Shown here one piece after another: positions 11,206 to 23,690 of a stretch of DNA of 64,000 nucleotides. This DNA is from Aquarana catesbeiana. Taxonomy: Eukaryota; Chordata; Amphibia; Anura; Ranidae. Both the position numbers and the translations under genes were made by a program. Under the pieces are notes generated by a model that was not told where the DNA came from, searched no databases, and was given only the letters and a program-made list of their open reading frames with translations. Each line of letters begins with the position of its first letter. Position 1 is the stretch's first letter. The DNA lies in NCBI RefSeq assembly GCF_042186555.1, contig NC_133326.1, positions 587,530,119 through 587,594,118 of the forward strand, in the 5' to 3' direction.

Positions 11206-12495
11206 AGTACTCAACAGAAACTGCTCTCCTAAAACTCACAAATGACTTACTACAGCTAAAACCAACTGTCATTATTCCGTACTCTTACTCTTGGACCTCT
11301 CTGCTGCCTTTGATACAGTTGATCACCCTCTCCACAAAAAAAAATTCAATTTGCTTGGTATCCATGGCTGTGCTTTCTGTTGGTTCGAATCTTACTTAGC
11401 TCACCGCACCTTTGGTGTCACTTACAACTCTACTTTCTCCTTTCCAGCACCTCTTACCGTTGGTGTCCCCCAAGGTTCCGTCCTTGGACCTCCACTATTC
11501 TCGATCTACACATCCTCCCTGTGTCAGCTGATAGCCTCCCATGGCTTCCACTACCATATACATGCCGATGACACCTAAATCTATCTCTCTACCCCTCAGC
11601 TCACTCCATCAGCCTCCTCACACATCACTGATTTACTAACAGACATATCAGGCTGGATGTCACTCACACTACTTCTAATCTAATCTAAAACTGAGTTCAT
11701 AATATTTCCTTCCCCTGACTTCTCTGTCAAGATCAATGGCACAACTATCAGTTCCAATCCCTGTCCAAATCATGCTGCCTTAGCCTTCGCAACATCTCTA
11801 GAATATGCCCCTTTTTAACCAATGACACCACCAGGCTTCTAATTGACTCCCTGGTCATCTCTCACCTCGACTACTGCAACTCACTACTCATTGGACTACC
11901 TTTACATACACTATCCCCTGTTCAGTCCATAATGAATGCTGCTGCAAGACTCTTCCACCTTACCAACCGTTCAGTGCCCTCCACCCTTCTCTGCCAATCC
12001 CTGCACTGGCTTCCACCACCCAACGAATAAAATTCAAAGTACCAACAATAATTTACAAAGCTGTCCACAACTCTGCCCTCAGCAACATCACTAACCTAGT
12101 CTCAAGATACCAACCAAGCCGCTCTCGGTCCTCAAAATACCTCCTTCTTTTTAGCTCCCTTGTCACCTCCTCCCATGCTCGCCTACAGGATTTCTCCAGA
12201 GCTTCTCTCATCCTTTGGAACTCCCTACCCCAATCTGTCCGACTGTCCCCTAATCTATCCATCTTTAGACGATTCCTGAAAACACTTCTCTTTAAAGAAG
12301 CTTATCCTGCTTCTAACTAATGCACTGTTACCTTTTGTATCAATTTACCCTCCCTCCTAGATTGTAAGCTCTAGCAAGCAGGGCCCTCTGATGCCTCCTG
12401 TACCAAATTGTAATGTAACTGTAATGTCTGCCTTCATTTTGTTAAACGCTGCGCAAACTCTTGCCGCTATATAAATCCTGTGTAATAATAAATAA
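11206..12495 (+). pseudogene. L2-type LINE, 3' segment (RT to 3' end)
   Basis: The RT continues from STETALLKLTNDLL near 11210, through LDLSAAFDTVDH (11291 on) and the turn GVPQGSVLGPPLF, to the active-site box HADDT near 11565. Frames break afterwards, but LINE sequence can be followed to the tail at 12360-12490, which ends in GCCGCTATATAAATCCTG and an ATA-rich repeat. The same 3' end occurs inverted at 33687-33822. Compared with the upstream half, some RT sequence is missing, so the Penelope-like insertion came with a target deletion or one followed. Confidence 0.78.
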
Positions 12496-12640
12496 TTAAA
12501 AAAAGGGAAATTAATGCAGCCATAATATATAAAAACTGGTAAGCTGCAATATATTTGTTTGCTTTTGGGGTTAACGCTACTTGAAGTGTTATTAAATAAT
12601 TTTATTTATTTATTACTTAATTGTTTGTGGACTCTACTAT

Positions 12641-12978
12641 TGGTAAAAGAGAAGTGTGAAAATTCTAAAAAAAAACATTTATACTCGCCTAGATGGCTGC
12701 AGCATTGATCCGATGCCTCTACACCGAGAACTGAGTGCTCAAAGACCACTGATCGCCCAGTTTTCGGTCTTCAATGGGTAGAGAGCCAGTAGCTGTCAGT
12801 TACCGGCTCCCTGCTCTGCTCCTCCAGCACTCACTGGAACGCTGAGCTGTGGAGGGGGTGGGAGTGACTGGCTCAGTCTCCTTTTCTGTATCATCAGCCG
12901 ATAGCTGACTGTAGGCTGATTCTGGGTCACAGAAGTGCACTTAGTTTTCCCAGAGAAGTATGGCCAAAAGAGCTTAAC
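12641..12978 (+). repeat. rep2 copy A
   Basis: It shares the body of rep2: TATACTCGCCTAGATGGCTG, the GAGCGATC/ACTGATC block, GTGGAGGGGGTGGGAG and the GGGTCACAGAAGTGCA run. It ends in AAAGAGCTTAAC and lacks the usual TTAA-proximal right end. Confidence 0.6.
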
Positions 12979-13241
12979 AACAATATTCAAAAACAAATAA
13001 TAGATTTAAAAAGTAAGGGAGCATATATTTTGAGCATGGTGGCAGAAATTAACAAGAGGTTGGTTTCATCAAACTGTTCATGTTAAAGGGACTTGCTGAC
13101 ATTGGTCACGTTTTTTTTTTTAACTGCTCTCGTTGTAGCACTTGTTTACCCATTAAGAACCACAGTATTTCTTAAAATTTTGCTATGTGGCTATAAATTT
13201 TATAATAGCAGTTACATCCCCCATCTTTCTAAGAGCTAGCT

Positions 13242-13620
13242 TTAAAAGAGAAGTTTAAGATTCCTGAAAAAAAATAATTATACTCGCCTAGATGAATGCA
13301 GCATCAGTCCTCCACTTGCTCCAGACCAAGAACTGAGCAATCAAACACTGCTGATCACTCAGCTCTTCAGGCTGCAGAGAGTCAGTGACTGTCAGTCATT
13401 GGTCTCTGCTCTGCCCACCTACTGGGGCCCTGGGCTGTGGAGGGGGTGGGAGGCTGGCTCAGTCTTCCAGCGGCTCACTAAGAAGCTGAGCCAGCAGCCG
13501 GTCCAGGCTTCTGGCCCGCTGCCAGCTGAAAATGCTTCACAGGAGTACAAAACAAACTGCACTCTTGTGATCCATAGGAGAAGTACAGCCAAAAAAGCTT
13601 TGGCTATACCTCACCTTTAA
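13242..13620 (+). repeat. rep2 copy B, TTAA-flanked
   Basis: TTAA at 13242-13245 and 13617-13620 bracket the unit. The left end reads TTAAAAGAGAAGTTTAAG and the right end GCTTTGGCTATACCTCACCT-TTAA, imperfect inverted ends. The internal body matches copies A, C and D. No coding capacity is apparent; the family is probably a non-autonomous DNA transposon using TTAA targets. Confidence 0.65.
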
Positions 13621-14513
13621 GAAAGGATTAAAGAGTTTGTGGTCAACATGACCATGTAATTTACAATTCGAGACAATTCATGTGTAATTCGCATTGCAAA
13701 GGCAACCTGCTCAGCTATTCTGGCACTGTAGGCTGCTGGTTGGATCCAAATCATCCATTTCCTAACATGTTTAATTGCACACTGTTTGTTCTAATTAGGC
13801 TATCAAGAAATTATTATTGGAATTCCCAAATTAGATTTTGATTTATGGTGCCCTGAATTATAACTAGACGCAGGCTATGAGTATCCTAGAGTCTTGTTAA
13901 TCAATGTAAATCTCTCAGTCGCACCTATGTAATTTGTCATTTGTCTGTGTGCACTGTTTGCACTGGTTTACGCTGTCAGGTTTCAGAGTGCATGCCTTGT
14001 TACATGATTTTTTCAAATGTTTGACACGCTTTGAAGCATAACGTTATCTGTTTCTGCATGCATATTCCAGGGAGAGTGGTGCACCTTATGTATTGTAATG
14101 CATGTATCCTACATTTTATTTGCAGTTCCATTTTCATGTATGGTTATGCACCAGTCTTAAACAACCTTTTACCACAGAGAAACTCCAAAAATAATTTTTA
14201 GGTATCAGGGAATTCTAACTAAAACCAATTCAATGGCAAATGTGCTCCTTATATTGGTGGTCTGTAGAAGAATGCAACCCTTACAGTGGTGCTCAGAATG
14301 CCACTCTTAAAGACCGCTAAACAGTTGTAACCTGTAGAAATGTCTCGAGAAACTCTAGTTTGGAATGGCTGCTATATACTTTAGAATGGTCTCATCTTAC
14401 ATTTTGTGTGTCTTTCTATATGCATTTAATTTAACCAGAATTGTACATGTACGGATTGGACCACACTCTAAATATCTCATGTGGTGACTTAATCATTCTG
14501 CAATCCAACACAG
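13621..14513. other. intron sequence, nothing recognised
   Basis: Non-coding sequence before the first slc23a2 exon in the window. I found no exon, repeat end or RNA gene in it. The sequence just before 14514 has ordinary acceptor character (AACACAG). Confidence 0.5.
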
Positions 14514-14695
14514 ATTCAAGGAGCCATCATCATGTCCTCACTTATAGAAGTGGTCATTGGATTTCTCGGCCTACCTGGAGCTCTGCTGAGATATATTGGA
14601 CCACTGACGATCACCCCCACAGTGTCTCTTATCGGTCTGTCTGGTTTTCAGGCTGCTGGGGAAAGAGCAGGCAAACACTGGGGTATCGCTATGCT
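14514..14695 (+). CDS. slc23a2: slc23a2 coding exon 1 of 9 in the window
   Basis: The 182 bases encode IQGAIIMSSLIEVV onward and end in HWGIAM plus two bases of a Leu codon. The exon covers one membrane segment (SSLIEVVIGFLGLPGALL) and the conserved block TITPTVSLIGLSGFQAAGE of SLC23 transporters. The donor is CT|GTAAGT, phase 2. The acceptor is AACACAG before ATTCAAG; a second AG seven bases later is possible, but the first keeps IQG, which vertebrate SVCT2 proteins have. SVCT2 moves ascorbate into cells together with sodium at the plasma membrane. Exons for the roughly 215 preceding residues were not found and must lie upstream. Confidence 0.93.
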
Positions 14696-16373
14696 GTAAG
14701 TAGTAACGTCCTCTGCCTTAACAGTATTTGACTCAATTAGGCAATGTGATTATTGTAACGAATATGTGGAGCTGTCCTTTTTTTCTCTTCATAGATCAGA
14801 TTTCAAATCGTGCAAACCATCATGAAGTGCATAAGCAGAGGTCACCTTCAGTGACAATCTAGAAAATCTACAGATCCAAATATAGAGGCAGCTGAAGTTA
14901 TATACAGCTCTCATTTTTTTCTTTTTGGTTGACCAATAGTAGGTGGAAGGGGTCCAAGACCACTAGCAATACAGTGGATTCTGACAATCTTCCTCTACCT
15001 GTAGGTAGCTAAAAAGCCATAGTTAAAGCAGAACACTGGGCAAAAACATCTTTACATGTCCTTATTGCTAATTTCCTACCTTCACTGAATATGTCATCCA
15101 TCTTCTGGTTCACTCAGTAGTTTCTCTGAAATAGCCTATTCATTTTCAAATCAAACTGTTAATTCTCTTTGGTTTCCTGTTTGTAAGACCGGTGGCTGCT
15201 ATGCCTCCTATTCCCCCAGCCACTGGTCTTGGCTCATCCCTTCTGTAGTTCTTTCTCCAGGAAGCAGTGATGTAATTCAGGTCCACTTGCTGTGGTGAGC
15301 AGACCGGGACACTCAGACACATTCAACATGTACAGCCCTAGTGTGCCCGCCCACATTCACTACAATTCCCTGTGGTTTTCTTTTTACTGGAGAGAGAGAG
15401 GAGCAGATATGACTTGCTGTTACACCTCCTCTATGGCAGAGCAGAAGCAGTTCTCTTTTGAATTGCAAAGATGAGGTCATGAAATTTCAGTTAGACTTTT
15501 CCTCCTCAGTAGTAAGGATGTTTAAACTTGTATTAACTGTTTAGTGTTTTGTGTACTAATTGGTGATTTTTATTTTTTTATTTTGCCTATCCCGGAGAAT
15601 GTGACAAGTATTGATGTTTATAGAAGGGCAGGTAACAGATATGAGAAAAGGAAAATAATTGCTGATTTTATCATATGTGACCAGCCTTAAATCCACTTAA
15701 TGTATTGGTTCGTCAGTGAGAATAACTCTGTGTTAATCTACCATTCCTCCTTTCAACACTAGGCATTTTTTGTGATCCTGATTAAATTTAATATGGTCAG
15801 CATTACAACCTGAATAAAATAAGTTTTCAACGTTTTGTTTACATTTATGATGAATGAGAGCTGAAGCTGAAATTGTCATCAGGCTGACGGTGGGCATGCT
15901 AGCCCTGGCTGAGGGATGTGAAAGAATAGTGTCCCATTTTCCTTTCATGGTAATAGGTTGGAATGGTGCCTTTGTAGATTCAGAATAATTTTTAACAGTG
16001 GGCTGAAATTTTTAGACGTAGCTTTGATCTCAGGAAAGTTTCACATCTGGGTAAAACGGATATGTTAAAAGATGGGTATCAGGATAGTCAGTGGCTGTTT
16101 ATAAAATGAAAGAGTTTATTTGTGTGTGAAGTTCCCTTCTAAATTGCACTAGTGCCCTGATCACGTTCCCCAAAATGTTGTGTATCGTCATTTGTCCTCT
16201 TTTTTTTTTTTTTTTTTTTACTACAGAGACAAAACTTATTTGATGCAACTAAATTTGCAGATTAGATAAGCAATATTGTTCTCCATCACCATGAAGTTAA
16301 ACAACTATTAATTCTGATCTGTATGCTTTTTAGATAAATGCTTCTTTGTGTTGTGAAACTTTGTGTTCAGCCT
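14696..16373 (+). other. intron, first part; no gene or clear element
   Basis: Start of the 14.7-kb intron between coding exons 1 and 2. Apart from poly-T (16199-16219) and AT-rich patches, I recognise nothing. Short open frames here (for example 15292-15474) have no coding features. Confidence 0.5.
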
Positions 16374-17004
16374 CATGTACACTGCTGCTGGTAAACGGAC
16401 GTTCAGAGGCAGTTGGATGCTTTATTCAGCTGCCCCTGAACTCATACAATGTTATCTTATGTGTACATGTAAACAGGTTCGTTTAATGTCGTTTTTAGGC
16501 TGTTGCGTTTAGAGGTTTTTCTTTGAAGGCAAAAAAGAGTTCAGACGCCAAGCACAGTACCGGCGTTTAGCCGCATTTTCCTTCATAAGCGTTTTTAAAG
16601 GTGTCCTATTTTTTTTTTTACATTACAAAACTTAAAACATGATAGCAAATGATGAAAAACCATTAAAAAATGTTTTAAAAAATTGTAATTGCTTGCAATG
16701 CTTCGTAGACCATTTATATACCCCTAATGAGCCCATTATCCAATCCAATACACCACTAGCATTGCTGTATATACAGTGGGGCAAAAAAGTATTTAGTCAG
16801 CCACCAATTGTGCAAGTTCTCCCACTTAAAAAGATGAGAGAGGCCTGTAATTGTCATCATAGGTATACCTCAACTATGAGAGACAAAATGTGGAAACAAA
16901 TCCAGACAATCACATTGTCTAATTTTTGAAAGAATTTATTTGCAAATTATGGTGGAAAGTATTTGGTCACCTACAAACAAGCAAGATTTCTGGCTCTCAC
17001 AGAC

Positions 17005-17999
17005 CTAACCGCTTCAGCCCTGGAAGATTTTACCCCCTTCCTGACCAGAGAACTTTTTGCGATTTGGCACTGTGTCGCTTTAACTGACAATTGCACGCTC
17101 GTGCGACGTGGCTCCCAAACAAAATTGACGTCCTTTTTTTCTCCACAAATAGAGCTTTCTTTTGATGGTATTTGATCGCCTCTGCAGTTTTTGTTTTTTG
17201 TGCTATAAACAAAAAAATAGCCACAATTTTGAAAAAAAATGCATTATTTTTTACTTTGTGCTATAATAAATACCGGTATCTCCAAAAAATATTTTAAAAA
17301 AAACCATTTTTTTCCTCAGTATAGGCCGATACGTATTCTTCTACATATTTTTGGTAAAAAAAAAATCGCAATAAGCGTTTGATTGGTTTGCGCAAAAATT
17401 ATAGCAATTACAAAATAGTTTTATGGCATTTTTATTATTAATTTTTTTTTTTTTACTAGTAATGGCGGCGATCAGCGATTTTTATTGTGACTGCGACATT
17501 ATGGCGGACACATCGGACATTTTTGACACATTTTTGGGACCATTGTCATTTATACAGCAATCAGTGCTATACAAATGCACTAATTCCTATGTAAATGACA
17601 CTAGCAGTGAAGGGATTAACCACTAGGGGGCTAGGGAGGGGTTAAGTATGTCCTGGGAAGTGTTACTAACTGTGGGGGGGGGGCATGGCTACCTGTGACA
17701 CGTCACTGATCTCTGCTCCCGATCACAGGGAGCAGAGATCAGTGACACTGTCACTAGGCAGAACGAGAGATGCTTGTTTACATTAGCGTCTGCCCGTTCG
17801 TCCTCTCCGTGAGGCGATCACGGGTATCCTTGCGGTGATCGAGTCCACGGGACCTGCGACCCGACTCGCGGAGCTCCCGGCCGGCGCGCGCACGCAATGG
17901 CACGGCAGCAAATTTAAAGGGACGTACAGGTACGCCCATTTGCCCAGCCGTGCCATTCTGCTGACGTACATCGGTGTGTGCTGGTCGGGAAGGGGTTAA
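17005..17999 (+). mobile_element. rep1 copy, ~1 kb, inserted in Tc1 copy A
   Basis: The unit begins CTAACCGCTTCAGCC and ends GGAAGGGGTTAA (TTAA at 17996-17999). In the uninterrupted Tc1 copy B the same site reads CTTCTTTAAGAGGCTCC, so the right junction sits exactly at TTAA. On the left about 13 bases of Tc1 are missing, so a small deletion accompanied or followed insertion. Other copies are at 7643, 22340, 39337 and 52225. No open frame of note; probably non-autonomous. TTAA with CC/GG ends would suit piggyBac-type mobilisation, an inference. Confidence 0.65.
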
Positions 18000-18112
18000 G
18001 CGGCTCCTCTGTCCTCCACTCATTACCTGTATTAATGGCACCTGTTTGAACTTGTTATCAGTATAAAAGACACCTGTCCACAACCTCAAACAGTCACACT
18101 CCAAACTCCACT

Positions 18113-19132
18113 ATGGTGAAGACCAAAGAGCTGTCGAAGGACACCAGAAACAAAATTGTAGATCTGCACCAGGCTGGGAAGACTGAATCTGCAATAGGCA
18201 AGCAGCTTGGTGTGAAGAAATCAACTGTGGGAGCAATAATTAGAAAATGGAAGACATAAGAAGATCACTGATAATCCTTGATCTGGGGCTCCACGCAAGA
18301 TCTCACCCATGGGGTCAAAATGATCACAAGAATGGTGAGCAAAAATCCCAGAACCACACGGGGGGACCTAGTGAATGACCTACAGAGAGCTGGGACCAAC
18401 ATAACAAAGGCTACCATCAGTAACACACTACGCTGCCAGGGACTCAGATCCTGCAGTGCCAGACGTGTCCCCCTGCTTAAGCCAGTACATGACCGGGCCC
18501 ATCTGAGCTTTGCTAGAGAGCATTTGGATGATCCAGAAGAGGATTGCGAGAATGTCATATGGTCAGATGAAACCAAAGTAGAACTGTTTGGTAGAAACAC
18601 AACTTGTCGTGTTTGGAGGAGAGAGAATGCTGAGTTGCAACCAAAAAACACCATACCTACTGTGAAGCATGGGGGTGGCAACTTCATGCTTTGGGGCTGT
18701 TTCTCTGCAAAGGAAACAGGACGACTGATCCGTGTACATGAAAGAATGAATGGGGCCATGTATCGTGAGATTTTGAGTGCAAACCTCCTCCCATCAGCAA
18801 GGGCATTGAAGATTAAACTTGGCTGGGTCTTTCAGCATGACAATGATCCCAAACACACTGCCCGTGCAACGAAGGAGTGGCTTCGTAAGAAGCAGTTCAA
18901 GGTCCTGGAGTGGCCTAGCCAGTCTCCAGATCTCAACCCCATAGAAAATCTTTGGAGGGAGTTGAAAGTCCGTGTTGCCCAGCTACAGCCCCAAAACATC
19001 ACTGCTCTAGAGGAGATCTGCATGGAGGAATGGGCCAACATACCAGTAACCGTGTGTGACAACCTTGTGAAGACTTACAGAAAACGTTTGACCTCTGTCA
19101 TTGCCAACAAAGGCTATATAACAAAGTATTGA
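18113..19132 (+). pseudogene. Tc1-type transposase, nearly complete, broken in the linker
   Basis: The ATG at 18113 begins the DNA-binding domain (MVKTKELSKDTRNKIVDLH, helix-turn-helix QLGVKKSTVGAIIRKW), which stops at about 18257. The second part is open from 18278 to the stop at 19130-19132 and holds an intact DD34E catalytic set: Asp in VIWSDETK, Asp in FQHDNDPKHT and Glu in DLNPIENLW. The two halves are in the same frame, separated by stops and small indels relative to copy B (18250-18285). The enzyme would cut and paste the element at TA sites. As it stands the DNA-binding and catalytic domains cannot be made as one protein. Confidence 0.88.
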
Positions 19133-20169
19133 GGTGAACTTTTGATATTGACAAAATACTTATTTACCACCATAATTTGCAAATAAATTCTTTCAAAAAT
19201 CAGACAATGTGATTGTCTGGATTTGTTTCCACATTTTGTCTCTCATAGTTGAGGTATACCTATGATGACAATTACAGGCCTCTCTCTTCTTTTTAAGTGG
19301 GAGAACTTGCACAATTTGGTGGCTGACTAAATACTTTTTTGCCCCACTGTACATGTTGGAAAAATATCCTATATACATGCGCTGTGCAATCAATGGATGA
19401 GTCCAGTAGCGGTGAACTCTGGTCCTCGCACGCAATTTCTGACGTCTTTCCAGCCTCATCAACAGCAACATCAGGAGCATTTCCTCACATATGCTCATTA
19501 TGGGATCCATAGTAAAAGTACCGAATTTAAGGTAGATACAAGTACACTGCTGCTCTCTCAGCTGCTGCTACTTGCTCTGGTCTCACAGAATGGCTGAAAT
19601 AGTTAAATACAGTTTTTTTGTGCTTTGGGAGGGTCTTACGATGTTATCTTAAATAAACGCTCCTAGACGCAAACACGTCTAAATGCGGTATACAAACACG
19701 GTTAAACGGGCATTTTTAAAGGCCGGTTTCAAGCTGTTAAAAAAATCGTTCAGAAGAGGTTGCCCCAGCTTCCCGTGTACATTAGGCCCTAATGTGCTTA
19801 TACACCACACAACAGTTTCCTGGGAAAAAAAAATGGCATTGTACGCATTTGATCTGTATCCTAATCCCACACAAATGTCATTTGTCTGGGAAGTTCAGTG
19901 CAATAACATAGAACACTATGCAAATAATAATGGATTAATTAATGCAGAACTTTTAGACAAATATTTCACTTTTTAATTATGTGTTTATTAGAAAGTCATT
20001 GCATGTATTTTTACCTACAACTTGTATATGTTCGCTCATATGCAAATGTTTTAGGAAGGTGTGAAAAAATGCTGTAAATTAAAAATGCTTTCAGAAATAG
20101 AAGTGTTAGTCGTTTATTTTTATTAATTAACAAAACGGAAATTAAATGAACAGAAGAGAAATCCAACTC

Positions 20170-21707
20170 AAACCCATATTTGGTGTAACTACCCTTACAT
20201 AGAGTTTTTGAAGGTACTCAGCAGGTAGGTTGTTCCAAACATCTTGGAGATCTAACCGCAGATCTTCTGTGGATGTAGGCTGCCTCAAATCCTTCTGTCT
20301 CTATGTAATCCCAGACAGACTTGATGTTGAGATCAGGGCTCTGTGGGGACCAAACCAACCCTTTTAGGACTTTGTTCTTCTTTATTCTGAAGATAATTCT
20401 TAACGGCATTGGCTGCATGTTTGGAGATGCCTCTCTTATGGTATGGCATGATTGTTAAGTATCTGCATGTATTTCTCAGCATTGAGGACACCATTCTGAC
20501 AAAATTTCCAACTCCATTTGCAGAAATGTAGCCCAAAATTGCATTAAACCTCCACCATGCTTTACCAGTTGCCTGCAGACACTCATTATTTTACCGTTCT
20601 CCAACCCTTCAGTGAACAAACTGCCTCCTGCTACAGCCAAATATTTCAAAGTTTGACTCCTCAGTACAGAGCACCTGCTTCCATTTTTCTGAACCCCAGT
20701 TCCTATATTTTTGTGTATAGTTGAGAGGCTTAGCCTTGTTTCCACATCGGAGGTATGGCTGGAATTCTTCCATGAAGACCACTCCTGGCTAGACTTCTCT
20801 GGACAGTAGATTGGTGTACCTGGGCCCCACTGGTTTCTGTCAGTTCTATGCTGATGGCACTGCTTTACATCTGCTGATGTTGAAAGGAAAAATCATGATG
20901 TGTCTTTCATCTGCTACATTAAAAGAGACATAAAGGATTTTATTTTTTCCCTATTTATACTTACCTAGGTGGATGCTGCATTGGTCCAATGCTGCATCTG
21001 TTCCCTGGTGCTTCCACATTGGGAACCGAGCGATCGAACACCGCCCATCACTCGGTTTTTAAAGCTCCGTGGGCAGAGAGCTGCAGACTGTCAGTTACAG
21101 CTCTCTGCTCTTCTCCCTCCGTGCTCATTGGCGTGCTGGGCTGGGGAGGGGGCGAAGCAGCCGTTTCAGCCTCTCAGCAGCTCCCTGAGAGGCTGAAACT
21201 GGTGTCAGTCCAGGCACCTGGCGGATGCAGACTACCGTTGTCGGGATGACGGCGTGCCTGAACTGATTCCTGTGACTTCAGCCCGCTCTCTGCTGAAAAC
21301 GGGTCACAGGAGTCCAAAACAAATTGCATTTCTGTGATCCATAGGAAAAGTCCAGCCAAACGAGCTTTGGCTGGACCTCTCCTTTAAGTGTCCTTGGCGG
21401 ACCACTACATCTACGGCCTCAACGTTGCCTGTTTCTTTGTGTTTCTTCAAAAGCACAGCACATCTTGAAACCCCAGTCTGCTTTGAAATCTTTGCCTGGG
21501 AGAGATCTTGCTAAAGCAGTAGAAACACCATGTGTCTTGTTGCTGCGCGCAATCTTGCCATGGTGTATGATGTGACATGAAAAGGTCTTCCATAACATCA
21601 CCTTAGTAGCAGAGTTTGGTTGTTCCTCATTCAGTTTTAAGCCTCCTACACAGCTGTTTCTGTTTGTTAATGGCTGTGTTTCAACCTACATATAAAATTG
21701 ATGATCA
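20170..21707 (-). pseudogene. Tc1-like transposase relic (interrupted)
   Basis: On the minus strand the frames at 20476-20745 and 20218-20536 carry KHGGGLMQFWATF, the conserved GGG turn of Tc1 transposases, and QSPDLNIKSVWDYIE, the region of the third catalytic acid. The usual N-P-I-E is altered to N-I-K-S, so the glutamate is displaced or lost. Several frameshifts and the rep2 insertion break it. Confidence 0.7.
20919..21387 (+). mobile_element. rep2 copy C, exact TTAA insertion into a Tc1 element
   Basis: TTAA at 20919-20922 and 21384-21387 bracket it. Removing the unit and one TTAA joins CTGCTACATTAA to GTGTCCTTGGCGG, continuous Tc1 sequence. The ends are imperfect inverted repeats (TTAAAAGAGACATAAAGG; GGCTGGACCTCTCCT-TTAA). 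It has an internal inverted block around AGGCTGAAAC/GTTTCAGCCT (21164-21200). No coding potential. Confidence 0.75.
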
Positions 21708-22339
21708 TTAGTAGGTATGGGCCGAACACCCCCCGGTTCGGTTCGCACCAGAACATACCGAACAGGCAAAAAATTTGGCAGAACACGCGAACACCATTAA
21801 AGTCTATGGGACACAAACGCGAATAATTAAAAGTGCTAATTTTAAAGGCTTATATGCAAGAAGTTGTCATGCCCCAGGGGACATGTATCAATGCAAAATT
21901 ATTTTTTTTTAAACAGACGTTTTTTTTTGGAGCAGCGATTTTTTTTTTTAATGCTTAAAGTGAAACAATAAAAATGAAATATTCCTTTAAATATCATGCC
22001 TGGGGGGTGTCTATAGTATGCCTGTAAAGTGGCACATTTTCCCGTGTTTAGAACAGTACCACAGCAAAATTACATTTCTAAAGGAAAAATTGTCACTTAA
22101 AACTGATTGCGACTGTAATGAATTGTTGGGTCTCGGCAATATAGATAAAAATCATTAAAAAAAAAAAAAAAAAAGCATGGGATCCCCCAGTCCATTACCA
22201 GGCCCTTTGGGTCTGGTATGAATATTAAGGGGAACCCCGAACCAGAATCTAAAAAAAAAAATTGCATGGGGGTCCCTCTAAAATCTATACCAGGCCCTTC
22301 GAATCTGATATGGAAATTAAGGGGAACCCTTCTCCAAAT

Positions 22340-23228
22340 TTAACCAGTAGCTGCCTGCCCACTGTCATATGACAGTGGGACGAGGCAGCTCTCGTTCTGG
22401 GTGGACGTCATATGACGTGACTCCCTTCCCGAGCCAGTAGCCCAGCAACTGAGCAGGACCGTGGATCTGTGTGTGTAAACACACAGATCCACGTCCTGTC
22501 AGAGTGGAGACTGATGTGTGTCCCTTGTACATAGGGACACCGATCGGTCACCTCCCCCAGTCAGTCCCCTCCCCCCACAGTTAGAATCACCTCCCTAGGA
22601 CACACATTAACTCCTCGATCACCCCCTAGTGTTAACCCCTTCCCTGCCAGGCACATTTACACAGTAATCAATGCATTTTTATAGCACGGATCATTGTATA
22701 AATGTGAATGGTCCCAAAAATGTGTCAAAAGTGTCCGATATGTCCGCCTCAATATCACAGCCACAATAAAAATCGCAGATCACCGCCATGACTAGTAAAA
22801 AAAATAATAATAAAAATGCTATAAATCTATCCCCTATTTTGTAGACGCTATAACTTTTGCGCAAACCAATCAATATAGCTTATTGCAATTTTTTTTAACC
22901 AAAAATATGTAGAAGAATACATATTGGCCTAAACTGAGGAAAAAATTGGTTTAAAAAAAAAAAAATTGGATGTTTATTATAGCAAAATGTAAAAAATATT
23001 GTTTTTTAAACTTGTCCCTCTTCTTTTGTTTATAGAGCAATAAATAAAAACTGCAGAGGTAATCAAATACCACCAAAAGAAAGCTCTATTTGTGGGGAAA
23101 AAATGATAAAAATTTCATTAGGGTGCAGTGTAACATGACCGCGCAATTGTCATTCAAAGTGCGACAGCGCTGAAAGCTGAAAAATGGCTTGGGCAGGAAG
23201 GGGGTGAAAGTGCCCTGTATTGAGGTGG
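22340..23228 (-). mobile_element. rep1 copy inside the Harbinger-like element
   Basis: The middle and right parts match rep1 in reverse orientation: TTAACCCCTTCCCTGCCAGG, the run with TGTCCGATATGTCCGCC, ACTAGTAAAA, and the CCACCAAAAGAAAGCTCTAT block. The left junction is TTAA at 22340-22343. The right end is degenerate and approximate. The left third differs from the 17005 copy, so rep1 has subfamilies. Confidence 0.55.
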
Positions 23229-23526
23229 CTAAAAAAAAAAATGGCGTAGGGGTTCCCCTCAAAATCCATACCAGACCCTTATCCGAGCATGCAACCTGGC
23301 AGGCCGCAGAAAAAGAGGAGGGGACGAGAGAGCGCCCCCCCTTCCTGAACCGTACCAGGCCACATGCCCTCAACATGGGGGCGTCACCCTTCTGACGCCA
23401 CGGGAAAGAGCCACAGGGAAGTCCTAGTGGCGTCAGAGGGGGCGGGGTCACCGGGTGGCCCACCCTCAGTTATACAGTATAAGAACCGTCACACTGCGGG
23501 AGCCTCCCATTGAAGCGGATCGTCCT

Positions 23527-23690
23527 GAGGAAGATGGAGAAGACCGGAGGAAGAAGCAGAAGACCGGAGGAAGAAGCAGAGGAAGATGGAGCAAGAAGCG
23601 GGGGAAGAAGATGGAGGAAGAAGGAGAAAACAGAAGGAAGACCAGAAGAAGATGGAGGAGAAGAGAGGGAAAAAAGAAGACATTATTAAT
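23527..23690 (+). repeat. GA-rich purine tract
   Basis: About 160 bases are almost purely A and G on the + strand, built of imperfect GAAGATGGAG and GAGGAAGAAG units. Overlapping open frames (Lys/Arg/Glu-rich on +, Ser/Phe/Leu-rich on -) come from this composition and are not genes. It lies within the Harbinger-like element. Confidence 0.7.

Larger units (their letters stand above)
16774..19349 (+). mobile_element. Tc1/mariner transposon, copy A, carrying a rep1 insertion
   Basis: The element starts CAGTGGGGCAAAAAAGTATT and ends with the inverse, flanked by TA on both sides (16772-16773, 19350-19351), the Tc1 target. The inverted terminal arms are about 200 bases. The left arm is interrupted by rep1 (17005-17999), seen by comparison with copy B of the same family at 24806. 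The transposase (18113-19132) is broken near its start. Confidence 0.9.
16374..19797. repeat. possible non-autonomous element split by a Tc1 transposon
   Basis: Sequence on both sides of the Tc1 copy looks related: CTCATGTACACTGCTGCTGG at 16378 and a matching inverted end GTGTACATTAGGCCC near 19776-19790, with similar AAACG-rich text between. This suggests an older foldback-type element into which Tc1 inserted. The ends are approximate and the call is an inference. Confidence 0.35.

Noticed and set aside
1..14513. Upstream slc23a2 exons (first membrane helices)
   Set aside because: I looked for the N-terminal conserved blocks of SVCT2 in all three forward frames and found none; these exons must be outside the window.
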